A DNA stretch of 64,000 nucleotides from Musa acuminata AAA Group (lineage: Eukaryota; Streptophyta; Magnoliopsida; Zingiberales; Musaceae): NCBI RefSeq assembly GCF_036884655.1, contig NC_088331.1:20944001-21008000 (forward strand), in the 5' to 3' direction. How positions within the stretch are numbered: the first letter of the stretch is position 1; each line of letters starts with the position of its first letter. Made by a program: the position numbers and the translations under genes. Under the pieces are notes generated by a model. It was not told the origin of the DNA. It did not search any database and worked only from the letters and a program-made list of their open reading frames with translations. Of this stretch, positions 22,743 through 32,651 are shown piece after piece.

Positions 22743-23509
22743 GGAGTGATCCTAGTCCTCCGGGCTTCATGGTTCAATCGCTCCTCTTGAAGTCGTGCGA
22801 AAGAGATGGCTGCCATAAGCGTGTATGGTTGTCGCGCCTTAACTTCTCCCCGGATCTCCGACTTTAAGCCCTTAATAAAGGTCCCCATTAGTTGTTTTTC
22901 AGACCAATCACGAGTTTGATTAGATAACCTTTCAAACCTGGTTTGGTACTCCTGAATGGTGGAGGTTTGTCGGATCTTTGCTAGTTGTCTGTCAATGTTC
23001 TCGTAATAAGTTGGTCCGAAACGGATCAGTAGTCCTTCTTTGAATTGTCGCCATGAAAGGACTCCAAAAGTGTGTTCAAACCAATCAAACCATTGTATGG
23101 CATCCCCTTCAAGATGTATAGCTGCAATTTCCACCATGGATGCATCCGCAATTTTATTGTACCGAAAAAATCGCTCCGCACGCGAGATCCAACCAATTGG
23201 GTCTCCTTCTTCCCATCTAGGGAAGTCCACTCTCATACGCGAATAGTTGGGGTCGGTCATAGAGCCTCCCCTCTCTTGGAAGTCATCTCTTTGGGCATAA
23301 TGTGATTGGTTAGAGCTCTCTCCTTGATGTGATTTCTTCGAGCTTGGTGGTCGGCCCAAACTGAATTCGGTAAGGAGAGTCCGAATCTTATCCTCCATTC
23401 GTGCCTCAAAGGCTTCAAATTTAGCATTGATTGCCTCCTCAGATGCCATAGTATATGACTCCAAATCTGTGATGTTAAGATCTCTCTTTTGTTGATGGGT
23501 TAAAGGCAT
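22739..23509 (-). pseudogene. Reina-like gag (256 codons open)
   Basis: Retrotransposon gag domain of a gypsy element. MRVDFPRWEEGDP, GWISRAERFF, HLEGDAIQWFDWFE, FKEGLLIRFGP, YQTRFERLSNQT and FIKGLKSEIRGEV are the typical capsid landmarks, at about residues 90-230. The N-terminal 85 residues are variable and charged. The frame is open but ends just before the knuckle at a probable frameshift. It lies 190 bp downstream of the 5' LTR in element sense. Confidence 0.9.
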
Positions 23510-23701
23510 GTATAGGTTTGATAGAAATCAGTGAAAGTTTGCTGTTGCAATTCACAGGATGATCCGCGATGGTGGAGATGATGACAGAATTTGACGATGA
23601 TCTTTTAAGCAATTGTGGGAATTGCTTTGGACAGTTGTGGAGGGTTGATGGATGGCAGTGGAAGGGCAGCGAGATGTCAAGAACGCTACTCTGATTCCAG
23701 G

Positions 23702-24000
23702 TGTTAGAACCCTTGTAGATTCTAAACTTGGGGTTGATCTCTTTAGGGGATCGGCCTCCTTGGAACTCTATAGGGGTTCCTCCCTCCAAGTTGCTACTCA
23801 AAGGCTGCAGAAAAGATTCATCTATTGCTTAAGAAAAGAGAAGGAATACAAGGCTATTTATAGGGCTTCTAAACCCTAACTCCTAATAGGACTCCTACTC
23901 AAGACTCCTATTCCCTTATAACTCCTAATTCTTCTATAAGAAAAAACCTCCTACATAAATGTCCCTCTCAATTAGGACTCTCCTAGCTAGAGTCCTAACA
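23702..24000 (-). repeat. Reina-like 5' LTR
   Basis: TGTTAGAACCC...GTCCTAACA, 299 bp, closely matching the LTR at 18769 except for the shorter CTCCTACTCAAGACTCC block. The primer binding site adjoins on the left in plus-strand view (23684-23700). The next five bases are ATCCC. Confidence 0.9.
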
Positions 24001-24848
24001 ATCCCCTTCTTTCCCCTCTCTTCTTCCTCTCCTTCCCTTCTTCCTTCTCTTCTTCTTTCCCAGCCGCAGCTGTCACAGTCGCAGCTGCCACAGCCGCAGC
24101 CCCTTCTTCTTTCCCTTCTCTTCTTCTCCTCTTCTTCCCTTCTCCTTCTCGACGCATAGTGCCTCCTTTCCTCTATTTCCTCTAGCGGGAAACAGAGGTG
24201 TCTTAGCCACCTCCTCCCTCTTCTTCTTCTTCTCTTCTTCTCTTCTTCTCCTCCTCCTCCTCCTCTTCTTCTTCTTCTTCTTCTTCTTCTTCTTCTTCTT
24301 CTTCTTCTTCTTCTTCTTCTTCTTCTCCTCCCCGGCGATCCATACATCCTCTCTTCTGTTTCCCCCTGCAGGAAATAGAGGTGCTGCAGCCCTAGCTGCT
24401 AACACCTCTCTCTCCACTCCGTCTTCTCCTTCTTCTTCTTTTCTTCTCTTCTCGCTCTTCTTCTTCTCCTCTTCTTCCTATCTCCTCCCCGACACTCCAC
24501 ACCTCCTCCTTTGTTTCCTCCTATGGGAAACAAAGGTGCTGCAACCCTAGATGCTGCCACCTCTCTCTCCTCTCCCTCTTCCCTCTCTTCTCCTTCTTCT
24601 TCTTTTCTTCTCTTCCCCCTCTTCTTCTTCTTCTCTTCTTCTCCTCTTCTTCCCTTCTTCTCCTCCCCGACACCCCACACCTCCCCCTATATTTCCTCAT
24701 GTAGGAAACAAAGATGCGCACGAGGAAACAGAGAGCCGATGGGATAAAAATCGTAATTTTTGATTTTTTTAATAACTTAATAGTTTAATCACTGAAATTT
24801 TTATGTTTATAAATTTACAAATAAATTTATAAATTGAGAAATATTACA
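24001..24848. repeat. Polypyrimidine tandem repeat with (CTT)n expansion
   Basis: Strongly strand-asymmetric: almost only C and T on the plus strand. A longer unit recurs, marked by GGAAACAGAGGTG-like cores at about 24188, 24371, 24526 and 24704 (periods about 183, 155 and 178 bp), each followed by CTGCARCCCTAG-type and CTCCTCCCCGRC sequence. The first unit contains an uninterrupted CTT run at about 24262-24325. After 24760 it changes to AT-rich DNA with no recognised content. Long Lys/Arg-rich or Ser/Leu-rich frames across it are composition artefacts. Confidence 0.85.
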
Positions 24849-25666
24849 AGTACATGATAATTAAGGATAAATATGTCCAAATGATTGAATTCTCTTATAT
24901 CGTTTGGGGTTTACGACATAGTGGTCTAGTACGTTCGTAGTCGATAAGTCGAGTGAATTATTATGGAGATAATAATTTACTAAGCTAGAAGAAGTTCTGA
25001 TAGATATAACTCACGACCAACTCGATATTAGGCCTAGAGGGTCACACACATGTAGTAAGCATTGCGACGAATAAAAGCTCGAATATGAGATATTTGACGA
25101 AGCCCCCTCTATCTTATTAGATATTTAATAAGCCTCTGAATTATTAGATCTCATGAATGAGATCCAATAAGAGCTAATAAGAGATTATGGGATAGAAACC
25201 TACTAATCTAATATGCTTGGTAATTGGATAGAGATCCAGTACCCAATAGGGTAGGTTCCATTTGGGTTAAATTAATTGGGAGTCTCTATAACTAGGAGGG
25301 AATAAAAAACCCATAGAATGAGACTTCTTAGTTGCCACATCTTATTCTCCTATCCCCTTCTCCTCCTCAAATAGTAGATGTAGAGATTTAGACAGCGATT
25401 TGAGGAGCATCTTCAGAGCTCTTACCGTGTGGATCACCACTTAAGAGGAGAACACTTGACCTCCTTCATCCTCTCCCATAGATCTATAGGAATTCAGGAA
25501 TATACGTTCTCCCTAGGTAACACAACTATCTCACACGTGATTTTCAGTTTTGTGAGTTTTTGCGCACCAATCTTCACATGACGACGAATACCTTTTTGGA
25601 AAATATAGGGTTTTTGTTTTCTATTCTTCCACTGCGCATGTGATATTGCCCCTAGATTTCTCGACA
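24849..25666 (+). repeat. 5' LTR remnant of old Angela-type element
   Basis: Second half of the LTR only, starting near TACATGATAATTAAGG and ending TTTCTCGACA at 25666. Blocks shared with the young copy include CTTATATCGTTTGGGG, GTCGATAAGTCGAGTGAATTA and GTGGATCACCACT. A degenerate primer binding site TGGTATTAAAGCC begins at 25668. Confidence 0.85.
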
Positions 25667-26397
25667 GTGGTATTAAAGCCAGGTTGTTCGTGCAAAAGAT
25701 TGGTTTTGAACAGCATGTGTTGTGTTTTAGAAATACTTTTGATGTTAAAATTATTGACCCAAAAGGCAAGAGAAGGCAATAACTATTGCTGCCCTCGTAG
25801 GTTGGCCAATGGCTACTTGCAACCTTAGCCGAGGCCTGGCCACCTACGTGCAGGTGGCCGACGAATAGTAGCCAACCGCCTACGGGCCACAGGTAGGTAA
25901 CCGCATGGGCAATGCCTGTGGGCACTATGCCCGCGGGTAGAGGTACAACGGGGGCGACGACATCCCCCGCAATAGAGGCAGTCGCCCGCAGGGGTGCCCG
26001 CCCATAGGGACAGCACTGCTTCCGCAGGCAAAACCACTTGTAGGAGCGCTTGCCCGCGAGCAAGGGTGGCACTCCCCTCGTAGAGGCCATCGCCAACAAG
26101 GTGGCGGCGGCCGCAATGCTGCAGAACAGAGGAGGGAATTAGGTTTTTGGGCAAAAGATAATTTTGCCCCTTTGAATTTTAAAATTTTCGAAGTCTGTCC
26201 TTTCTATCTAAATTACTCAAAATGCCTCTCACAATTCAAATAATTCCTTGTATGTCCCAAATTTTAGAAAATATTAGTTAATTAAAAAGTTTAATTAATT
26301 ATTATTATTATCTAGTAGTCCTACATGATGATGATGTGTATATATGATGTATGATGTGGATGGATGATCATGGACCATGTGATGTGTGTGTACATAT
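25667..26397 (+). other. Leader of old Angela-type element, first segment
   Basis: Collinear with the reverse complement of about 44700-45467 in the young copy: primer binding site, GTTGTTCGTGC, GCATGTGTTGTGTTT, a GC-rich island (about 25825-26120), then the AT-rich AATTAATTATTATTATTATC and ATCATGGACCATGTGATG. It is cut by an insertion after CATAT (26393-26397). Frames across the GC-rich island are not genes. Confidence 0.8.
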
Positions 26398-29053
26398 TGT
26401 TAGGATCGAGAGCACTAAGAGGGGGGGGGGTGAATTAGTGCAGCGGAAATCTTATAATAAATTAAAAACCAAAAGCTGCGTTCGTTCAAAAACTATTATG
26501 ATGCAAAAGCAAATTCTCAGTTTGTATCTAAGTGCAGTTTGCGTCTAAGCGCAGATTGCGTCTAAGCGCAGTTTGCGTCTAAGCGCAGTTTTGCGTCTAA
26601 GCGCAGTTTTGCGTCTAAACTCAGATTTACGTCTAAATGCAGATTTACGTCTAAACGCAGATTTACGTCTTAACGCAGTTTTACGTCTAAACGTAGTTTT
26701 ACGTCTAAACGCAGATTTACGTCTAAACGCAGTTTTACGTCTAAACGCAGTTTTACGTCTAAACGCAGTTTTACGTCTAAACGTAGATTTACGTCTAAAC
26801 GCAGTTAGACGCAGATTTACGTCTAAACTTTGAAACTCGTTTGTATACTCGCAGAAGGCAGTATGCAGTTCAAACCAAGACGTAAACGTGAACTGAAATC
26901 TGATGATTGAGCGAAGAAAGCCGATTTACGTCTGAATGCAGTTTTACGTCTAAATGTTGAAACTCGTTCGTAAAATCGTAGAGGACAGATTGCAGTTATC
27001 AATAGGATTAAAATGTAAGCGTAAACTGCAAGGAAGCTCGTTCGTAAAAACACGGAAAACAGTTCTGCAGAATCAAACGTAAACGTAAACTGTAATGTAT
27101 GAAAATACGAGTTTACGTCTGAATGCAGATTTGGAAGAACAGCACTTAGAACTTGTTCGTGAAAGCGCAGAGAGCAGTAGTGATGAGGGAGGTTTGCAGT
27201 AATGATAAAGTGCTCGAAAGTAAACGCAAACCAGAGATTTAGAGTGGTTCGGTCAGCCTTGACCTACTCCACTTTTGGCTTCCTCCACCGATGAGGTTGC
27301 CGACGTCAACTAGGTGCCTTCCTTCAATGGGCGAAGGCCAAACTTCCCTCTTACAGTTTCTCTCCTTTTGACAGGCTTAGGAGACAACCTTTACAGACCT
27401 TTCTCTCCTCACTTTACAATTGAAAACTTGAAGAACAGAAGGAGGAGACTTAAAGGCTTTACAACACTTTTGAGCTCTTTAGAATCACAGAAAAGATCAC
27501 AATTTCGGTATGGGTCTGTGTCTTTTCAGTGCTGAATGGGTGGGGTATTTATAGGCCCCAACCCAATTCAAAATTCGAGCTCAAAACGATCAAATCGATC
27601 TAATCCCAGAATTTCTGGGATCAGGCGGTTGCACCTCTCAACTGGAGAGGTGGCACCGCCTGGCAGAGCTCGAAGACTGAGCTCTGCCGATTGCTTCTTC
27701 TCTGCCAGAGCTCGAAGACTGAGCTCGATGGTTGCATCACTTGGCAGAGCTCGAAGACTGAGCTTGGTGGTTGCATCACCTGGCAGAGCTCGAAATCTGA
27801 GCTTGGTGGTTGCATCACTTGGCAGAGCTCCAAACTGAGCTCAAGCTGATGCACCATTCTGCCATAGCTCGAAGACTGAGCTTGGTGAATTCATCACCTG
27901 GCAAAGCTCGAGACTGAGCTCAGGCTGATGCACCACTCTGCCAAAGCTCGAAGACTGAGCTTGGTGGTTGCATCGCCTGGCAGAGCTCGGAACTTGAGCT
28001 CTGGCGGTGCAACCTCTTGGCTGGAGCGGTTGCACCTCCCAGCCTTGCAACCCTGGCGGTTGCACCTCCTGGCTGGGGCGGTTGCACCTCCCAGCCCCAC
28101 AGCCCAGGCGGTTGCACCTCCTGGCTGGGGCGGTTGCACCTCTCAACCCCACAGCCCAGGCGGTTGCACCTCCTGGCTGGGGCGGTTGCACCTCCTGGTG
28201 CAATTAGGGTCCGAATGGTTCACTCCATTCGACCCACTTTGAATCTTTTCAGGGGCCTAATTGCCCCAAGATTAAGCTAATGGGATCACCTCCCATTTTC
28301 ATGCTTAATCATCGTGCTAACTACGATTATCTCTAAGACAACTTCTGCAGCTTGCTCCGATGCGTCAATCGCTTCTTCCGGCGAGTTTCCGGCCAACTTC
28401 CGTCGATCGACCGATAACCTTCGGTGATCCTTCTGCGGACATCCGGCATACTCCTGGACTTTGCGACGATCCACTTGGCGAGTTCCGACGAGCTTCGCTT
28501 GGCAAGCTTCTGGACTTCTCGGATCTGTTCTCTCTGAACCTCCGACGACCGTCCGAACTTCCGTCGAACTCTCGAACTCCCAACGTGATCATGATCTTGA
28601 CTCCGGCGTAACTCCTGCTGCTTGTCTTACTCTCATCGTAGTTAATCCTGCATAATTAAAACAAAACTTCGATCGAGACAATTAATCCTAAGCAATTAAC
28701 CAAGTTGTCCGACATGTCATTGGTCCCTCGACGCTTCGTCCGATTCTTCGGCGCATCGTCCTCTCCTGCAGCCTATTGCCCAATCGGTCAGTTGACTCCG
28801 CAACTCCGATATCCTTGGCACAATACCCGCTCTTCTTGGCCCGATGCCCGAGTCCACGGCCCGAAGCCTTCTGTCGATACGTCGACCGATCCACCGGCCC
28901 GACGTCCAATCTTCTGACATGATCCTTCGGCACAACATGATTTTCCTGCTTTAATTGTCTCATCCTGATCGAAGCATCCTACGTCACTCAAAACGCAGAT
29001 TAAATCATAAACATATATCAAGTAGTTTCATCATCAAAATACGAGATTCAACA
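26398..29053 (-). repeat. 3' LTR of young gag-only element
   Basis: Ends TGTTAGGATC and GATTCAACA in plus view. Notable blocks are a short G run at 26421-26430; the 18-bp CGTCTAAACGCAG array 26530-26830; TATA-like TATTTATA at 27546-27553; a second tandem array 27624-28205 (GCGGTTGCACCTCC and GAGCTCGAAGACTGAGC units); and the shared CGACGAGCTTC...CCGATGCCCGAGTCC half to 29053. In element sense the second array lies upstream of TATA (U3) and the CGTCTAAACGCAG array downstream (R-U5). Confidence 0.93.
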
Positions 29054-31593
29054 ATCTCCCCCTTTTTGATGATGACAACCACTTGATGACGGAGTTAAAC
29101 TTAACTCCCGGAGTTTAAACAAACTCCCCCTATCAATATGCCATATTGATAGAACCTTAAATTCAAACTGAATTCAAGTCATTGCAATATTCATCATGAA
29201 TACTTGCAACACGTCAACATGAACTTATGCATAAACTTATGCATTACATGTCATGTCATCAACATACTTCTCCCCCTTTGTCATCAACAAAAAGGAGAAG
29301 TACTACAATCAAGTGTGTGTGATATTGGTTCAACTCATTGCATGAAAATCATAATATCAAGTTTTATCATCATGCAAGTTTGCTAATATCAAATACCAAC
29401 ATGAAAAATTGCGATGTAGGCTTTTGATATCATAATGCAAACATTTCAAGTGTTTATCAATTATAGCATTTCATCACATGGTAGGATATCAACGCGTAAA
29501 ATTACGATACAAGTTCTTGATATCTTAACGCATGATGAAAACATGGCATAATACAAGTTTGGCAATCATAGCATCAATTCATATATCTCTTAATGATGCA
29601 AGCATTGCAAATATGGCAATCATATCAATTCATATATCTCTTGATGATGCAAGCCTAACATCATCAATTCATATATTTCTCCCCCTTTGTCATCAACAAA
29701 ACGGAGAACGATATAAGCAAATTTTAAGCATAAGTGCTTGTTGTTATGTATGTGAAATAAATCCTTGCAAGTAAAAACACTTTCATCCATATTCATCAAA
29801 TCCATTTCTCAAAAAATATTTTTCACATGATGTGTGTATGAGAGATGTATTTGCTAGTCAATTACATATGTCAAAAATCAATGATATGAACTAAACTTGA
29901 TATGGCATATGCTTGTTAAGTTTGGAAGAGAGTGAACTTGATATGTTAGACTCAAGAGAATCCGAAAATGAAATTTGAGTCTTTCTTCCATTCGAACAAG
30001 GTTTTGCTATAGATATTCAATTACAATCATGAAGGTAAAGCATGCTTGTTATCATGGAAGTTTTGTATTCAAGCACATAATTTTCAACATGTAATTGTGT
30101 AAAATCATTATGCCAGTCAAGTGATTCAATCATAAAGATAAGACATACTCATCATCATGATAGTATGATAGCAGGTTTACCATATACAAGCTAGCAAAAA
30201 ATTGTACATTTTAAGGCCCGCAAGCTAGCAATTTTGAGATGTTCAAGAAAGCAACTCTTGCTTCTTGATATATGCAAATTTGTCAAGTTTTGCTAGATGT
30301 ACAAGTTAGCATTTTTGCCTCTTGAGATAGGCAAGCTAGCAATCAAGTTTTTTCATCTTCTTGACTTGTACAAGCTAGCTATCTCCCCCTTTGTCATTGT
30401 CAACAAGGGAAAAACCCTTTACATCAATTTCTAAATCATGACAAAGGTAAGTAATCATTCTTATTTGTGCATCATTATAGTTTCAATGCACAAATTCATT
30501 AACATTACATTTCAAAAAATTTATGCATGATACCGAAAAATCAATCATCATCATGAGCATATCAAACATGATATTCAAGCATTCATGATACATCATTTTG
30601 GCAGCATGATCATAGATATTCAAACGATGGTATCTAGAATTCATTACATCCTATTATGCATGATCATTAACTCCTCATTTGTATTTCATGCATTATTTCA
30701 TTTCATCTCATAAGGAATATCAAGAAGAGTTATTGGATGATGAGATAAATATTTTATAAATACACAGAATATCATAAGTGTTTCATGTATTCATATTATC
30801 ACATGAAGCATATTATCATTTTTAAGATTCATAACATGAATAACGTTATTACTATTTCATCAAAATTAGTTTCGAGATTCACATAATATCATGAAATCAT
30901 TAATCTCGATAAAATGGGAAAAACATTTTCTTTTTAAGTGATTCTTTTAACACATCATAAAAAAGAAAAACTCATTCATAATTCAAGTGATTTACAAGAT
31001 ATCATAAATGAATTTATCACTTGTATTTCACCAAAATCGAAAACTCTTAGAGATAGAAAATGATTGAAGCATTTAATCTGATTGAAGAATGATTCATATT
31101 TAAAGTGTAGCATTTGTCAGATCTGAAATCATCAAGTATAACTTTAATATTTTCATTGCAACATTAAGCAAGGTTTCATTGAACATAATTTTGAATGATT
31201 CTTATAAATGCCTAAAACTTCTTTAGTTTTAATTTATGATTGACTTTATAATAGCATGCTCAAATCTTTATTTTTATGTCAAAACCATACATTATATTTA
31301 ATAAACAAAGACAATGAAAAATATCAAGCCTTCCAGACAAAAGCCATGTATCGTCATTGAAAAGCAATATGAAAATCATCAAAATATACATTCTTGCTTC
31401 TCAAGCACATAAGATTAATCTCACTAGGTGTAAAATCATTAGATTTCTATCTTGCATTAACATAAGACATGCAATTTTCATTATCATTTTCAAGATTACA
31501 AGCATGATCATATTTTTGCATTTTCATTGTTAAATTAAAAAATATAATTTTCAAGAAAATTTAAAGAAAAAGAAAAATGCATCATGAAATGCA
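29054..31593 (-). other. Non-coding spacer of young gag-only element
   Basis: AT-rich, no credible gene. Polypurine-like motifs (element sense AAAGGGGGAGAA/GATA) recur at about 29054, 29270, 29680 and 30390, each beside GTCAT(C/T)AAC-like sequence. ATCATCATG and CAAGCTAGCAA-type words are frequent. It is similar to the spacers at 12770-15259 and 61994-64000, which suggests it is part of the family and not random filler. Confidence 0.8.
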
Positions 31594-32601
31594 TCATGTA
31601 ATTTCGAAGTAAATTAGGGGGATTTCGATTACCTCATCATTGTAGGCTGTTAAGGCGTAGTTTGCCGCCTTGCTTTTGTTGACTTTCTCTTCTTCGGAGG
31701 AGCTCGATTCATCCCAATTTTTGTTCTTCTTCTTGCGTTTAAAGCAAGTAGTTCCATTCTTTTTGCTTTTTAATTTTCGTTTCATTTTAAGTTCACCATC
31801 ACTTGAGCTTATGCTCGAGTGGTCTTCAAATGTTCTATGTCCCAAATCCTTCCTGTTCTTTGGAAGGTTGGTTTGTTCATCATTGTCCTCATCACTTGAG
31901 TCATCGCTCAAGTGGCATTCATTTGTCCAGAGTTCCAAATCCTTCCTGTTCTTTGGAAGGTGGTCTTCTTGCTCTTCATGAGCTTTGCAGGTCATTTCGT
32001 AGGTCATTAATGACCCGATTAGTTCTTCAAGAGGGAAATTTTGCAGATCTTTTGCCTCTTGAATGGCGGTGACTTTAGGATCCCAACTCTTAGGAAGGGA
32101 TCTTAGTATCTTATTAACAAGCTCAAAATCCGAAAAGCTCTTTCCGAGTCCTTTTAGACCGTTGACGACATCCGTGAAACGGGTAAACATGTCGCCAATG
32201 GTTTCACTCGGTTTCATTCGGAAAAGTTCAAAAGAATGCAGCAACAGATTGATTTTTGACTCTTTCACTCTACTTGTGCCCTCGTGGGTCACTTCAAGTG
32301 TGTGCCAAATATCAAAAGCAGTTTCGCAAGTTGAAACACGATTAAACTCGTTTTTATCAAGAGCGCAAAATAAGGCATTCATAGCCTTTGCATTAAGAGC
32401 GAAAGCCTTCTTCTCCAAATCGTTCCAATCGATCATTGGAAGAGAAGATTTTGAAAATCCATTTTCAACAAGGTTCCACAGTTCTAAATCCATAGAAATA
32501 AGAAAGATCCTCATTCGGGTCTTCCAGTAAGTGTAGTCCGTTCCACTGAACATGGGTGGACGTGTAATTGAATGCCCCTCTTGGTTTCCGGCGTATGCCA
32601 T
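31594..32601 (-). CDS. Intact Sirevirus-type gag, 335 residues, truncated form
   Basis: Copia-type gag, expected to build the virus-like particle. Opens MAYAGNQEGHS at 32601, 36 bases from the primer binding site. TDYTYWKTRMRIFLIS (residues 21-36), NALFCALDKNEF (75-86), FDIWHTLEVTHEGTS (96-110) and MFTRFTDVVNGLKGLGK (138-154) are the UBN2-type core. LEELIGSLMTYEM is at 191-203. An acidic, Ser-rich tail with KRKLKSKK follows. LPKNRKDL occurs twice, at 215-222 and 246-253; the copy at 61082 has it once, so a 31-residue internal duplication is visible. No CCHC knuckle. The frame ends YFEIT at the same place in all three copies, by a frameshift relative to a longer gag (LHDAFHD-like sequence continues in another frame). 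It is the only intact retroelement frame I see here. Confidence 0.92.
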   Translation of the reverse strand: MAYAGNQEGHSITRPPMFSGTDYTYWKTRMRIFLISMDLELWNLVENGFSKSSLPMIDWNDLEKKAFALNAKAMNALFCALDKNEFNRVSTCETAFDIWHTLEVTHEGTSRVKESKINLLLHSFELFRMKPSETIGDMFTRFTDVVNGLKGLGKSFSDFELVNKILRSLPKSWDPKVTAIQEAKDLQNFPLEELIGSLMTYEMTCKAHEEQEDHLPKNRKDLELWTNECHLSDDSSDEDNDEQTNLPKNRKDLGHRTFEDHSSISSSDGELKMKRKLKSKKNGTTCFKRKKKNKNWDESSSSEEEKVNKSKAANYALTAYNDEVIEIPLIYFEIT

Positions 32602-32651
32602 CTCTCTTGGGTTTTAATCCTTTAGAGAGTTAACCTTGCTCTGATACCAAT

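Larger units (their letters stand above)
18769..24000 (-). mobile_element. Ty3/Gypsy chromovirus (Reina-like), near complete, mutated
   Basis: A 5.2-kb minus-strand element with both LTRs (18769-19109 and 23702-24000). It has a primer binding site beside the 5' LTR (minus strand TGGAATCAGAGTAGC, one base from the Met-tRNA type) and a purine-rich GAAGAGGGCGGGTC beside the 3' LTR. Domain order is gag, knuckle, protease, RT, RNase H, integrase, chromodomain, as in chromoviruses; small size and ~300-bp LTRs point to the Reina clade. Flanking pentamers AGCCC and ATCCC differ by one base, consistent with a decayed target duplication. Several stops and frameshifts make it non-functional. Confidence 0.92.

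Noticed and set aside
23934..24763. Arg/Lys-rich and Ser/Leu-rich frames of 66-137 codons
   Set aside because: Pure composition effect of the polypyrimidine tract and (CTT)n run.
26530..26830. Regular repeats resembling a CRISPR array
   Set aside because: Units are head-to-tail with no unique spacers, lie inside a retrotransposon LTR, and the DNA is plant nuclear.
26573..26833. Open frame of repeated RLNADLRLN/RLNAVLRLN (also 32827-33087)
   Set aside because: It is the translation of the 18-bp LTR array, on the strand opposite to the element. The unit is a multiple of three, so the frame stays open by arithmetic.
27536..28203. Several overlapping frames on both strands (100-120 codons), repeated at 33790-34457 and 59166-59550
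   Set aside because: They lie in the U3 tandem array, occur in both LTRs and on both strands, and match no protein family.
32638..32650. Possible tRNA gene at CTCTGATACCA-like sequences (also 16217, 45451, 61033)
   Set aside because: These are primer binding sites complementary to the 3' end of initiator Met tRNA, directly beside LTRs; no tRNA body is present.
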